64,000 nucleotides of DNA from UBA3478 sp038134285 (GCA_038134285.1 JAYPUW010000008.1:44319-108318); one strand, 5' to 3'. Positions 26,941 through 35,929 are shown, counted from the stretch's first letter. Program-made: numbers and translations. The notes: generated by a model from the sequence alone, not told the origin.

Positions 26941-27981
26941 ATGAACTTTCATCCTCTAAAGATTCATTCGGTGGATCGGTTGACCCTGAAAGCTGTCTCT
27001 ATTCAATTTGAAATTCCCAAACACCTAGGTGCGGCTTTTGATTTTTTGCCAGGGCAATATGTCACCTTGAATTACACCACAAAAGAGGGAGAGGTGTTGA
27101 GAAGGTCATATTCCATCTCAAACCTTCCAAAAGAAGGGCTTCTTCAGATAGGTGTAAAAGAACTTGAAAAAGGAGCTGTTTTTTCCGCGATTGCAAATCG
27201 TGACCTCAAAGCGGGTGATGTCATAGAAGTTTCAGAGCCTGAAGGGCGCTTTGTGTTCGATGCTGTTGATGGATCAAGGGTTGTGGCTTTTGCAGCAGGT
27301 AGCGGGATTACTCCCATTCTCAGTATTGCGCGGTCGGTCTTAGAGTCACATCAAAACAGCCGTCTTCTGCTCGTTTTAGGAAACGCTGACGCAGCAAGCA
27401 TTATGTATAACTCAGTCCTAGAGGGCCTAAAACAAAAATACTGGGATCGATTTGCCTTAAAGCACGCGTTTTCACGATCGAACGAGGGTGACTATTTCGG
27501 GCGTATTGACAAGGCGATAATCAATCACAGCCTAAAAGCTGAGGGCGGAGTAGGCTCGTTTGACTTGGCTTATTTGTGTGGTCCAGAGCCTTTGATTCAC
27601 GAGTGCAAAGCTGTACTTTCAGCAGCTGACATGGCCGAGGAATCTATTCATTTTGAACTGTTTACTGCTTCAGAGACTAAGCAGGATGTGGCAACAAAAG
27701 GAGCGGTTGAAATCAAGGTGATTCTTGACGAGCAAACATACATGGTTAAAGGCAGTGCCGACGAATTTGTTCTTGATTTACTTTTAGAAGAAGGCATCGA
27801 TGCTCCGTATTCTTGCCAAGGAGGCGCCTGTAGTAGCTGTATATGCAAAATACAAGAGGGTTCCGCTGAAATGGAGCGCAATCAAGTACTCACCGACAAA
27901 GAAATCGCGAAAGGGTTTGTATTGAGTTGCCAAGCTAAGGCCACTACACCAAGTCTAACGATAGACTACGACAACGTTTAG
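26941..27981 (+). CDS. ferredoxin--NAD(P)H reductase with C-terminal 2Fe-2S domain (PaaE-like)
   Basis: Flavoprotein of 346 residues: an FAD-binding domain with RRSYSISN, an NAD(P) domain with GSGITPI, and a C-terminal plant-type ferredoxin with CQGGACSSCIC plus a further Cys (LSCQA). This is the layout of PaaE, the reductase of phenylacetyl-CoA epoxidase, and of related oxygenase reductases. No paaA-D genes are nearby, so the partner is unknown. The ATG at 26941 is preferred over a TTG three codons upstream. The 3' end overlaps the convergent patatin gene by 4 nt. Confidence 0.9.
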   Translation: MNFHPLKIHSVDRLTLKAVSIQFEIPKHLGAAFDFLPGQYVTLNYTTKEGEVLRRSYSISNLPKEGLLQIGVKELEKGAVFSAIANRDLKAGDVIEVSEPEGRFVFDAVDGSRVVAFAAGSGITPILSIARSVLESHQNSRLLLVLGNADAASIMYNSVLEGLKQKYWDRFALKHAFSRSNEGDYFGRIDKAIINHSLKAEGGVGSFDLAYLCGPEPLIHECKAVLSAADMAEESIHFELFTASETKQDVATKGAVEIKVILDEQTYMVKGSADEFVLDLLLEEGIDAPYSCQGGACSSCICKIQEGSAEMERNQVLTDKEIAKGFVLSCQAKATTPSLTIDYDNV

Positions 27982-28772
27982 CCTGTAGACTGCTGACGCT
28001 CTTTCTCTAAGAAGTTGACAATAGCGCGACATCCCTCGTCGTAGCCAATGGTAAACGCCTTTTCAATTCCTGACTTGTCGAGGAATCCGATTTTCTTCAA
28101 TCCGCTTGGTTGAATGTAAAAATCGCAGCGCCGGAGTTTTTCTTTGGTGCGAGAATAAATCATCAAACTGCTTATACGTGCCGTGATTTGAAGCGCGTTT
28201 TTTAAGTGCTTCGCAGACAACGAACTGAGCTGTGTGGTATTTGAACCAATAAATCGTTCTGCCTTATCAGTTACAAATTCCAGCGGAAAATTGCTCAATA
28301 TACCTCCGTCGGCATATAACTGACCTTCTATTTCAACCGGGGTAAACACCGGGCTTAATGAGGCCGAAGCCAATAACGGTTTAATAAGTGGGCCAGTATG
28401 AAACTCGCGCAAATAACCTTCTTGCAAATTGGTAGCGGCGACATGGAGAGGAAGCGCCAGTTCTTCAAAAGAATCATGCATCAAATACGCCTTTAAAACT
28501 GAATAATACCGATCGGTGTCTATAAGTCCTGGCTTATTGATGCTAAAATAGTTGTATCTGAAAAGAGGCGTTTCTTTAAAAAAGGCAAGCATCTCTTCGG
28601 TGCTGTTTCCATTGCAAAACAATGCCCCCACTAAAGCACCTGCACTGGCGCCCGAAACGCGATCAATAGTAATGCCATGTTCTTGAAGAGCTTTGATGAA
28701 TCCGATATGAGCCATTCCTCGGATGCCTCCGCCGGATAAAATTAACGCCGTTTGTGTAACTTGTTGTTTCAC
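27978..28772 (-). CDS. patatin-like phospholipase
   Basis: Patatin-family serine lipase of 264 residues with a Ser-Asp dyad: oxyanion motif SGGGIRG at 13-19, nucleophile in SGASAGA, and the catalytic Asp in ADGGILSN. There is no signal peptide, so it is probably cytoplasmic or secreted by another route. The start is GTG, located exactly 4 nt after a perfect -7 box, which suggests a leaderless GTG-initiated mRNA. The substrate is unknown; such proteins deacylate phospholipids. Confidence 0.9.
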   Translation of the reverse strand: MKQQVTQTALILSGGGIRGMAHIGFIKALQEHGITIDRVSGASAGALVGALFCNGNSTEEMLAFFKETPLFRYNYFSINKPGLIDTDRYYSVLKAYLMHDSFEELALPLHVAATNLQEGYLREFHTGPLIKPLLASASLSPVFTPVEIEGQLYADGGILSNFPLEFVTDKAERFIGSNTTQLSSLSAKHLKNALQITARISSLMIYSRTKEKLRRCDFYIQPSGLKKIGFLDKSGIEKAFTIGYDEGCRAIVNFLEKERQQSTG

Positions 28773-28776
28773 AGTG

Positions 28777-28784
28777 CAAAGGTA
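28777..28784 (-). promoter_or_regulatory. -7 box of the patatin gene (leaderless, GTG)
   Basis: TACCTTTG on the minus strand, then CACT, then the GTG start at 28772: the 4-nt spacing places transcription start at or next to the start codon. Confidence 0.62.
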
Positions 28785-28814
28785 GAAAATAAAGCGGCCT
28801 TCAGATTTTGATTG

Positions 28815-28822
28815 TACTTTTA
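28815..28822 (+). promoter_or_regulatory. possible -7 box of the arsenosugar-type group
   Basis: TACTTTTA, one mismatch from TAnnTTTG, ending 19 nt before the ATG at 28842; divergent from the patatin box. Confidence 0.35.
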
Positions 28823-28841
28823 AAGGCCACTAAACCAAGCT

Positions 28842-29177
28842 ATGAGCGACACTTATTACAACCCAAAAGACTTAAAGAACTTTAAGAACATTTCTGAGTG
28901 GAGCGCCCCACTAGGAGAGGCGTTTTTTTCATACTATCAAAAAGTATTTGAAGAAGGTGCGCTTTCAGCGCGAGAAAAATCGCTAATCGCGCTGGCTGTT
29001 GCGCATGTAGTGAAGTGTCCGTATTGCATTGACGCCTACACCCAAGACGCCTTAAAGCGGGGCATTGAGGAAGAAGAAATGATGGAGGCCGTTCATGCAG
29101 GCGCCGCAATCGAGGCTGGAGCCACGTTGGTTCACGCGGTACAGATGATGAACAAACACGACAAGCTGAGTTTGTAG
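28842..29177 (+). CDS. carboxymuconolactone decarboxylase/AhpD-like protein (arsenosugar-associated type)
   Basis: Protein of 111 residues of the AhpD/CMD fold with the redox motif CPYCIDAYTQ (CxxC). AhpD-like proteins reduce peroxides or act as thiol oxidoreductases. Encoded 2 nt before an ArsS-type radical SAM gene, it matches the peroxidase-like protein that accompanies arsenosugar biosynthesis genes. It is the first gene of a probable three-gene operon (28842-30946). Confidence 0.82.
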   Translation: MSDTYYNPKDLKNFKNISEWSAPLGEAFFSYYQKVFEEGALSAREKSLIALAVAHVVKCPYCIDAYTQDALKRGIEEEEMMEAVHAGAAIEAGATLVHAVQMMNKHDKLSL

Positions 29178-29179
29178 GC

Positions 29180-30229
29180 ATGCTCAAATCTCTTAGATCT
29201 AGAGCGGCTCCGCTTGCCTCAAGCACTCATCAAATCAAGACGTTAGAGGGGGGAGGTTTTAAAAACGCAACATTACGAACCTTTGACGAGGCCTTAAAAC
29301 TTCAAGGGACATGGCCTTTAAAACCACGCGCCTTAGACATTCTTCAGGTAAACCTCGGCTATATGTGCAACCAGACCTGTGCCCATTGCCATGTTGACGC
29401 CGCCCCAGATCGCAAAGAAATCATGGGGCTTGATACGTTAAAGAAAGTGTTGGCCGTCGCCAAAAAAACAGAAGTCCCTACGCTAGACTTAACCGGAGGT
29501 GCGCCTGAAATGAACCCGCATTTTCGATGGCTTATTGAAACGGCTAGGGAAGAAGGGATCAAAGAAATAATCGTTCGGTCAAACCTAACCATACTCGAAG
29601 CAAACGCGAGCTACAAAACGCTTCCGGAGTTCTTCAAAAAACACAAACTAAGAGTGATTTCTTCGTTGCCTCATTACAGCATGAAGCGTACCGACAAGCA
29701 ACGGGGCGAGGGCGTATTTTCAAAGTCAATTACCGCCTTACAAAAGCTGAATGCTTTGGGATATGGAAATGATCCAGAGCTCATACTTGACCTTGTGTAT
29801 AATCCTTCGGGGGCTTTTCTTTCGGCAGACCAAGCAGGCCTTGAAAAAGACTTTAAAACAAAGCTCGAGACACTGTTCGGCATTTCTTTCAATCAGCTTT
29901 TCTGTATTAACAACTTGCCCATTTCTCGATTTCTAGAGTATCTCATTGCCTCAGAAAATTACGATGCCTACATGGAAACACTGATAGAAAGCTTTAACCC
30001 CGCTACATTATCGGGCGTAATGTGCACCAACACGCTTTCCGTGGGCTGGGACGGCACACTCTATGACTGTGATTTCAATCAGATGCTAGAGCTGACCGTT
30101 GAAAGTTCCTCAAACCATATAGACAATTTTAATCTTGACTGCTTGTTAGCGAGAACTATTCGGGTCAACCAGCACTGTTACGGATGTACTGCCGGCGCCG
30201 GCAGTTCTTGTCAAGGCAGCCTAATCTAA
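29180..30229 (+). CDS. arsS: ArsS-type radical SAM protein (arsenosugar biosynthesis)
   Basis: Radical SAM enzyme of 349 residues. The cluster motif CNQTCAHC (CxxxCxxC) begins near residue 64, and a C-terminal Cys-rich motif reads CYGCTAGAGSSC. ArsS transfers a 5'-deoxyadenosyl group to methylated arsenic, giving arsenosugar precursors. Some family members are selenoproteins; here all positions are Cys and no in-frame TGA was seen. No ArsM methyltransferase is encoded nearby. It follows the AhpD-like gene by 2 nt and is followed by a glycosyltransferase after 6 nt. Confidence 0.87.
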   Translation: MLKSLRSRAAPLASSTHQIKTLEGGGFKNATLRTFDEALKLQGTWPLKPRALDILQVNLGYMCNQTCAHCHVDAAPDRKEIMGLDTLKKVLAVAKKTEVPTLDLTGGAPEMNPHFRWLIETAREEGIKEIIVRSNLTILEANASYKTLPEFFKKHKLRVISSLPHYSMKRTDKQRGEGVFSKSITALQKLNALGYGNDPELILDLVYNPSGAFLSADQAGLEKDFKTKLETLFGISFNQLFCINNLPISRFLEYLIASENYDAYMETLIESFNPATLSGVMCTNTLSVGWDGTLYDCDFNQMLELTVESSSNHIDNFNLDCLLARTIRVNQHCYGCTAGAGSSCQGSLI

Positions 30230-30235
30230 CCGTAT

Positions 30236-30946
30236 ATGCCCAAGCTATTAGTCGTCACTCCCGTTAAAAATGCGCTTGGCAACACTCTCGAAAGCTGTAA
30301 GGCCGTCGCGTCTTCTTCTGTAGAGGTCGCACACATTGTTTACAACGACTTTAGCGATGCCGCCACCAAATTGGGGCTCGAAGAGGCCAAACAAGCCTAC
30401 GGATTTGAACTTGTTCATCTCGAAGATCTAACCAATCACCCCTCTCCAAACTATAAGTTGGTGCTACAATTAGCCCAAAAGCGCGCGCTAGAAATGGGCC
30501 TCCCTTTTGTTGTCGTGGAATCAGACGTAACCGTCGGATCAACCACGCTTGAAAACCTTTTAGAACACTGTTCCAAAGAAAAAGGTTTGGGCCTTATAGG
30601 GGCGGTCACCACAGACATCTCTGGAGAGATCAATTATCCATATGAAAAATTCAGGTCTTTTAATGGCAACTATTGCGACACCAAGAGAAGTCTGAGTTTT
30701 TGCTGCACGTTAATGACGTCCCCTTTTTTGTCTGCTTTTTCATTTGAAGATCTCAATGACGCCAAAGATTGGTACGACACCTTCATCTCTAAAAAAGCAT
30801 TAGAGCTCAACTTTTCTAATCGAGTTGTTTTTGACACACCTGTGATCCATAAGCCGCATTCAAGCAGGCCTTGGAAGTTGTTGAAGTACAGTAACCCCTT
30901 GAAGTACTACCTAGAGAAGTTGCTTAAGGGTCGTGACAAGATTTAA
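30236..30946 (+). CDS. glycosyltransferase, GT2-like
   Basis: Protein of 236 residues with a GT-A-like start (KLLVVTPVKNALGNTLESC) and an acidic VVVESDVTVG segment resembling the DxD metal site. There is no membrane helix. It follows arsS by 6 nt, so it may glycosylate the same product, but in related genomes a glycosyltransferase also lies next to a DUF6341-type gene and purD, so the link to arsenic is unproven. The substrate is unknown. Confidence 0.65.
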   Translation: MPKLLVVTPVKNALGNTLESCKAVASSSVEVAHIVYNDFSDAATKLGLEEAKQAYGFELVHLEDLTNHPSPNYKLVLQLAQKRALEMGLPFVVVESDVTVGSTTLENLLEHCSKEKGLGLIGAVTTDISGEINYPYEKFRSFNGNYCDTKRSLSFCCTLMTSPFLSAFSFEDLNDAKDWYDTFISKKALELNFSNRVVFDTPVIHKPHSSRPWKLLKYSNPLKYYLEKLLKGRDKI

Positions 30947-30988
30947 TTTCTGCGACCAAGGTCTCTTTGAAAGCACAATTAGATGCGC

Positions 30989-30996
30989 TATTTTTA
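30989..30996 (+). promoter_or_regulatory. possible -7 box of the DUF6341-like gene
   Basis: TATTTTTA, one mismatch from TAnnTTTG, ends 20 nt before the ATG at 31017. Confidence 0.3.
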
Positions 30997-31016
30997 CAGC
31001 GCTAAAACAACGCGCC

Positions 31017-31241
31017 ATGATGACCTCATTATTTTACGGAATCGCATCTCTGTTTGAAAATGTGCTATTTATCCCATACAACCTCTTGCGTTTCACTGAA
31101 AGCTGGTGGCTTTCAAACGCCATTAACTGGTTGTTTCTAGTTGTTGGTTTAGCGGCCGGGGCTTACTGGATGAATGAGCTCAAAAAGTACAGCGACGCTC
31201 AAGACGACGACACTTCAAACACGGCACATTCTTTCTTATAA
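31017..31241 (+). CDS. small membrane protein, DUF6341-like
   Basis: Protein of 74 residues from the ATG at 31017 (a second ATG follows at 31020) with amphipathic FYGIASLFENVLFIPYN and a membrane helix NWLFLVVGLAAGAYWM. It resembles DUF6341 of flavobacteria, found beside purD. A longer reading back to 30933 would overlap the glycosyltransferase and contain the probable promoter, so it is rejected. The function is unknown. It is convergent with purD, 2 nt apart. Confidence 0.65.
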   Translation: MMTSLFYGIASLFENVLFIPYNLLRFTESWWLSNAINWLFLVVGLAAGAYWMNELKKYSDAQDDDTSNTAHSFL

Positions 31242-31243
31242 GA

Positions 31244-32527
31244 CTACATCAGGTCTTTTCCGATATCTCTTCTGAAATACATCTCTTCGAAACCCACCTT
31301 TTTAAGGGTGTCATAGCTTTTATTTAACGACTGCTGAAGTGTTTCTCCGAATGAGGTAACTGCGAGCACTCTTCCACCATTAGAGACCACGCTGTCGTTT
31401 TTGATTGCAGTACCCGCATGGTATACGGTGCTTTCATAGGAGCCTCCTAGACCGTCGATACGCTTGCCCTTTTCGTAGGCCTCAGGGTAACCCTTTGAAG
31501 CTGCAATAACCGTTGCGGCATAACCGGGTTTTATGGCAAGTGTAAAGGCCTCTAACGTTCCTTTGCTCATAGCGTCGAAAAGGCCCACAGTGTCGCTCGT
31601 GATAAGCGGAAAAACGACTTCTGTTTCGGGGTCTCCCATGCGTACGTTGTACTCGATCACATAGGGTGTTCCGTTCACGATCATAAGGCCGATGAACACA
31701 AATCCCACATAGGCGTACCCTTCGCGCTTAATCCCCTCAACTGTAGGGACAACAATTTCGTTCTCAATTCGATTGTACAAGCTGTCGTCAACAAAATCCA
31801 CAGGAGAAACAGCTCCCATTCCGCCCGTATTTAAACCTGTGTCTTGTTCGCCTATGCGCTTGTAGTCTTTGGCAAGAGGTAACACTTTATAGTTGTAGTT
31901 GGCGTCAATCGCCAAAAAACAGCTGCATTCAATCCCGTCTAAAAACTCCTCTATAACCACCTTTGATCCCGATTGTCCGAACAGGTCTTCCCTCAGAAAA
32001 GCGTTGAGTTTCTGTTTGGCCTCTTCAAGGTCTTCTAGAATGAGTACCCCCTTGCCCGCCGCAAGGCCGTCTGCTTTCAAAACATAGGGAGCGTTGAGCT
32101 TGTCTAAAAACGCTAGGCCTTCTGGAAGTGTTTCTTTCGTAAAGGTGGCATAGGCCGCGGTTCTCACTCCGTGTTTAGCCATGAAGGCCTTGGCAAAGTC
32201 TTTAGACCCTTCAAGTGTCGCTGCCAGTTGGTCGGGACCAATCACCTTGAGAGATGAGAGGCTTTGGGTCTTCTTAAAATAATTGACTATCCCTTCTACC
32301 AACGGTACTTCAGGGCCCACAACCACCATGCTGATGTTGTGCTGTTCACAGGCCATTCCAATGGCAAAAAAATCACTCACGCTGAGATCTAAATTCATTG
32401 CGATTTCTGAGGTTCCGGCATTTCCAGGAGCAACAAAAAGCGCCTCGCAGTTCGGGCTCTGTGACAGGCTATAGGCTATAGCGTGTTCTCGTCCGCCTGA
32501 TCCGATGATTAATATTCTTTCTCTCAT
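31244..32527 (-). CDS. purD: phosphoribosylamine--glycine ligase
   Basis: GAR synthetase, second step of de novo purine synthesis; ATP-grasp fold, 427 residues. The N-terminal GSGGREHA motif and the ATP-grasp residues (VLKADGLAAGKGV; GMGAVSP; YNVRMGDPETEV) are complete. It is the last gene of the minus-strand unit M23-GH3-epimerase-purD, 9 nt after the epimerase stop. A weak hairpin (AAGAC/GTCTT at 31240-31257) overlaps its stop. Confidence 0.97.
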   Translation of the reverse strand: MRERILIIGSGGREHAIAYSLSQSPNCEALFVAPGNAGTSEIAMNLDLSVSDFFAIGMACEQHNISMVVVGPEVPLVEGIVNYFKKTQSLSSLKVIGPDQLAATLEGSKDFAKAFMAKHGVRTAAYATFTKETLPEGLAFLDKLNAPYVLKADGLAAGKGVLILEDLEEAKQKLNAFLREDLFGQSGSKVVIEEFLDGIECSCFLAIDANYNYKVLPLAKDYKRIGEQDTGLNTGGMGAVSPVDFVDDSLYNRIENEIVVPTVEGIKREGYAYVGFVFIGLMIVNGTPYVIEYNVRMGDPETEVVFPLITSDTVGLFDAMSKGTLEAFTLAIKPGYAATVIAASKGYPEAYEKGKRIDGLGGSYESTVYHAGTAIKNDSVVSNGGRVLAVTSFGETLQQSLNKSYDTLKKVGFEEMYFRRDIGKDLM

Positions 32528-32536
32528 GTGAGTCTA

Positions 32537-33508
32537 TTAATTAAAGGTTCTGTGTTCTTTGTGCCTGAGCTCTTCAGGGCTTAGCCGTTTAAAATAGGCT
32601 ATCGTTTTGGCGAGGCCTTCTCTTCTCGTGGTTTGTGGCTCCCAGCCTAACAGCTCTTTTGCCAGCTTAATGTCGGGCTGACGCTGCATCGGATCGTCTT
32701 CTGGGAGGGGATTGAGCACGATTTCGCTCTTGCTCTCGGTTAGGCCTATGAGTTCTTGTGCGAATTCGAGAATGGTGGTTTCATCAGGGTTTCCGAGGTT
32801 AACCGGAAGGTGATATTCAGCGGCCAATAACCTCACAATTCCCTCTACTAAATCGTCGACAAAACAGAACGAGCGTGTTTGGGCGCCCTTGCCAAATACG
32901 GTCAATGGCTCCTCTCTTAAGATTTGTCCTATAAAAGCGGGTATTACCCTTCCGTCATTGAGGCGCATTCGCGGGCCATAGGTGTTAAAGATTCTGGCGA
33001 TCCTAGTGTCAAGCTTGTGGACTCTATGGTATGCCATAGTCATCGATTCTTGAAAGCGCTTTGCCTCGTCGTAAACGCCGCGAGGGCCTATGGAGTTTAC
33101 GTTTCCGTAATAGCTCTCTGACTGTGGATGTTCAAGCGGATCTCCGTATACCTCAGAGGTCGAGGCAATCATGAATTTTGCGTTTTTAGCCTTCGCAAGG
33201 CCCAACAAATTATGTGTTCCGAGCGAGCCCACTTTGAGCGTTTGAATCGGAATTTTCAAATAATCAATCGGGCTGGCGGGTGATGCAAAGTGTAAGACGC
33301 AAGAGACGCTTCCGGCCACAGAGGTGAAAGCGGTCACATCGTGCTCGACAAACTCAAAACGCTCTTCGCCCTTGAGGTGTTCAAGGTTCTTAAGGTCTCC
33401 AGTGATAAGGTTGTCTATGCCGATCACCCTGTATTCTTCCGCCAACATACGGTCGACTAAGTGTGAGCCTAAAAACCCAGCTGCTCCTGTAATTACAGCT
33501 GTCTTCAT
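32537..33508 (-). CDS. NAD-dependent epimerase/dehydratase, UDP-glucuronate decarboxylase-like
   Basis: Extended SDR protein of 323 residues. NAD motif GAAGFLGSHL is at the N-terminus and the catalytic region reads STSEVYGDP with YDEAKR (YxxxK). The pattern GNVNSIGPRGVYDEAKR with the C-terminal DPMQRQPDIKLAKELLGW matches UDP-xylose synthase (UXS), which converts UDP-glucuronate to UDP-xylose. The start overlaps the GH3 stop by 4 nt. Confidence 0.85.
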   Translation of the reverse strand: MKTAVITGAAGFLGSHLVDRMLAEEYRVIGIDNLITGDLKNLEHLKGEERFEFVEHDVTAFTSVAGSVSCVLHFASPASPIDYLKIPIQTLKVGSLGTHNLLGLAKAKNAKFMIASTSEVYGDPLEHPQSESYYGNVNSIGPRGVYDEAKRFQESMTMAYHRVHKLDTRIARIFNTYGPRMRLNDGRVIPAFIGQILREEPLTVFGKGAQTRSFCFVDDLVEGIVRLLAAEYHLPVNLGNPDETTILEFAQELIGLTESKSEIVLNPLPEDDPMQRQPDIKLAKELLGWEPQTTRREGLAKTIAYFKRLSPEELRHKEHRTFN

Positions 33509-35013
33509 AGGAGCACAAAAGAAATGAGTCCGTCTGCGACAGAGCGGTCGTTTGACAATCGTTTAATCTTGTTTTGCCCGCCCAGCTTCCCCTGAGACTT
33601 CATGAATGCCTCAAAACCTCCGCGCTGAACCTTGGTTAAAACAGCTGGCTTCAACACCTTTCCTTCAATAAGGTCTTTATAATAAACATTCTGGGCTTGC
33701 ATAGAGGCGTCAATTTTCTGCATGAACGCCTCTTCGTCGGATGGAGGCGTATCAAACTCTATAAACCATTCGTGATACGGAAGCTCGTGCGGGTCCTTGG
33801 GGTCTACCTGAGGCGCCACCGAAAATTCAATTACTTGTATTTTTTCGTCCATCTCTTTTGCTGCCGCAGCAAGGGCCTCTTCAACCTCCTTAGCAATCAC
33901 GTGCTCTCCAAAAGCAGAAATAAAGTGCTTTAGGCGTCCTGAAACCACCACGCGGTGGGGCTTCAACGAAACAAACCTTACGGTGTCCCCAATATTGTAA
34001 GCCCAAAGCCCAGCGTTAGAGCTTATGATCAAGGCGTAATCTACATCTAGTTCAACCTCAGCAACGGTAAGGCGTTTTGGGTTTTCGCTGTAAAATTCAT
34101 CCGCCCGTATGAACTCGTAGAAAATAGAAGAATTCAATTGCAAAAGGAGTCCTTTTTGATTCAGTTGGTCTTGATAGGCAAAGAATCCTTCGCTAGCAGG
34201 AAAGAGCTCAACGCTGTCGACCTTTCTTCCGATGAGGGATTCAAATTTTTGGCGATAAGGTTCAAAATTTACCCCTCCGTAAACAAAAAGCGAAAAGTTA
34301 GGAAACAGGGTTCCCACAGTCTTTCCAGTTCGGGCAATGAGGCGCTCAAAGTACATTTGCACCCATGAAGGAATGCCTGCAATAAGCGTCATGTCTTGGG
34401 TGATTGTTTCGTCCACCACAGCCTCCACCTTGGTCTCCCAATCTTCAATACAATTGGTCTCCCAACTTGGGAGTCGATTTTTTAGCAAATAATTCGGCAA
34501 ATAGTGCGCTGAAATACCCGAGAGTCTTCCGGATTTAATGGCTCCCTTTTTACCCAGTACAGGGCTGCCTTGTAGAAAGATCATTTTTCCGTTTACATAA
34601 CTTGAGTTGCCGCTTTCAACTATATAGTTCAGGAGCGCAAGCTTTGAAGACTTGACCTGCTCTTTCATTGAGGCCTTTGTAATAGGGATATATTTAGCTC
34701 CTGAGGTTGTTCCTGAGGTTTTGGCTAGATACTCAGGCTGTCCAGGCCACAGAACGCTTTTCTCTCCGCTTATTACGCGTTCAACATACGGCTTTAGGTC
34801 TTCGTAATCTCTAATCGGGACACGCTCAACAAAATCTGAGTGGCTTTTGATCTGATCAAAACCATGATCTTTTCCGAAAGCAGTGAACGTTGCAGCGCGC
34901 ACTAGCTGCGCAAACGCTTTTTCTTGGGTGGCAGCAGGGAGCTGTGCCCATTGCCGCTCTTTTCTCACCTGCCATCTCGCATATGGCTTCGCCAAAATTG
35001 ATTTAAAGCCCAT
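33505..35013 (-). CDS. GH3 auxin-responsive-promoter family protein
   Basis: Adenylate-forming enzyme of the GH3 family, 502 residues. The phosphate-binding loop reads TSGTTSGAKYIP (about residues 98-109), and the core contains ELFPASEGFFAYQ and NIGDTVRFV. Plant GH3 enzymes conjugate amino acids to hormones; the substrate of bacterial homologues is unknown to me. It is translationally coupled to the upstream M23 gene (TGATG) and to the UXS-like gene (4-nt overlap). No transfer signature was seen. Confidence 0.88.
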   Translation of the reverse strand: MGFKSILAKPYARWQVRKERQWAQLPAATQEKAFAQLVRAATFTAFGKDHGFDQIKSHSDFVERVPIRDYEDLKPYVERVISGEKSVLWPGQPEYLAKTSGTTSGAKYIPITKASMKEQVKSSKLALLNYIVESGNSSYVNGKMIFLQGSPVLGKKGAIKSGRLSGISAHYLPNYLLKNRLPSWETNCIEDWETKVEAVVDETITQDMTLIAGIPSWVQMYFERLIARTGKTVGTLFPNFSLFVYGGVNFEPYRQKFESLIGRKVDSVELFPASEGFFAYQDQLNQKGLLLQLNSSIFYEFIRADEFYSENPKRLTVAEVELDVDYALIISSNAGLWAYNIGDTVRFVSLKPHRVVVSGRLKHFISAFGEHVIAKEVEEALAAAAKEMDEKIQVIEFSVAPQVDPKDPHELPYHEWFIEFDTPPSDEEAFMQKIDASMQAQNVYYKDLIEGKVLKPAVLTKVQRGGFEAFMKSQGKLGGQNKIKRLSNDRSVADGLISFVLL

Positions 35014-35885
35014 CAGAAGTCGATATAATTTTGAGGGTCAACTGGCTTGCCGTTTCTCCAAAGTTCAAAGTGAAGGTGTGCTCCTGTCGAAAGCTCTCCG
35101 GTGTCACCCACCAAAGCCACCACTTCGCCTGCTCTTACAGCGTCTCCTTGTTTTTTGAACAACTCTCCGTTGTGCTTGTACACCGACAGCATGTTGTTTG
35201 GATGGATCAAAATAAGGTTGTATCCGGTGTCGCTTGACCATTCTGCATGAATAACGGTGGCGTCAGCAACAGCTTTTACGGCCGCTCCATTTCTGGCCGC
35301 AATGTCTGTGGCTAGGTGGCCTGAACGCGGATCGTAATTTTGAGAGATAACCCCTTCAACTGGGATGAAAAACATTAAGTTTTCAAAGCTGTCTTCAGAG
35401 ATCAAGGGGTTGTACTGGTCTTCTCTTCTGACCTCTCGCTCTAAGGCAAGCATTGCCACGTTTTTTTGCGCCTCAAGGGCGGCGTCTGACAACACCAGTG
35501 TTTGATCAAGAATGAGGCTGTCTTTAGGCAAGTCGTCATAGCTTACTTCGCCGCGAACCACGCTGCCGAGTTGGCTGATATAGCGCTTGTCTCGCTCCAT
35601 CACTTGATAGATAGAGTCTGTGCGTTGTGCGAGTCTTAATACTTCTCGCTGAACCTCAGAAGACTCAATCCCCGGAATCAAATACCTCAACGGGGTAGTT
35701 GCTGTCAACACAAAAGTGAAAAGGGCGATGAGTGCGACAAAAAAAACAATTATAGAATAGACGTTTAGTCGGCTAAGGCTTTGTGAATAAACTTCTTCAA
35801 AGGTTCTGTCATTTACAACCACAAGCTTAAACTTGCCAAACAGCTTTGACCGTTCGTTGTGCTGATCTGAAGCGTCTTTTGCCAT
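35013..35885 (-). CDS. M23 family metallopeptidase, membrane-anchored
   Basis: Peptidoglycan endopeptidase of 290 residues: one N-terminal membrane helix (about 35-60), a coiled linker and a C-terminal LytM domain with an intact zinc site (GHLATD, YKHN, HLHFELW). It differs from the EnvC-like protein at 13.9 kb, which has lost these ligands. The start is the ATG at 35885 (MAKDASDQ); the longer reading from 35918 contains a perfect -7 box. First gene of the unit that ends with purD. Confidence 0.9.
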   Translation of the reverse strand: MAKDASDQHNERSKLFGKFKLVVVNDRTFEEVYSQSLSRLNVYSIIVFFVALIALFTFVLTATTPLRYLIPGIESSEVQREVLRLAQRTDSIYQVMERDKRYISQLGSVVRGEVSYDDLPKDSLILDQTLVLSDAALEAQKNVAMLALEREVRREDQYNPLISEDSFENLMFFIPVEGVISQNYDPRSGHLATDIAARNGAAVKAVADATVIHAEWSSDTGYNLILIHPNNMLSVYKHNGELFKKQGDAVRAGEVVALVGDTGELSTGAHLHFELWRNGKPVDPQNYIDF

Positions 35886-35890
35886 GAAGA

Positions 35891-35898
35891 CAAATATA
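35891..35898 (-). promoter_or_regulatory. -7 box of the M23-GH3-UXS-purD unit (near-leaderless)
   Basis: TATATTTG on the minus strand, then TCTTC and the ATG at 35885. Spacing is 5 nt, one more than the other leaderless genes of the window. Confidence 0.55.
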
Positions 35899-35929
35899 CG
35901 CGATGGCCCCCTAAACACTTTAATTTTAC

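Noticed and set aside
29180..30229. Selenocysteine in ArsS
   Set aside because: All motif positions are Cys and no in-frame TGA was seen.
30933..31016. Longer reading of the DUF6341-like gene
   Set aside because: It overlaps the glycosyltransferase end and contains the likely promoter; its residues do not look like the family.
31240..31257. Terminator between the DUF6341-like gene and purD
   Set aside because: The stem is only 5 bp (AAGAC/GTCTT) and overlaps the purD coding end.
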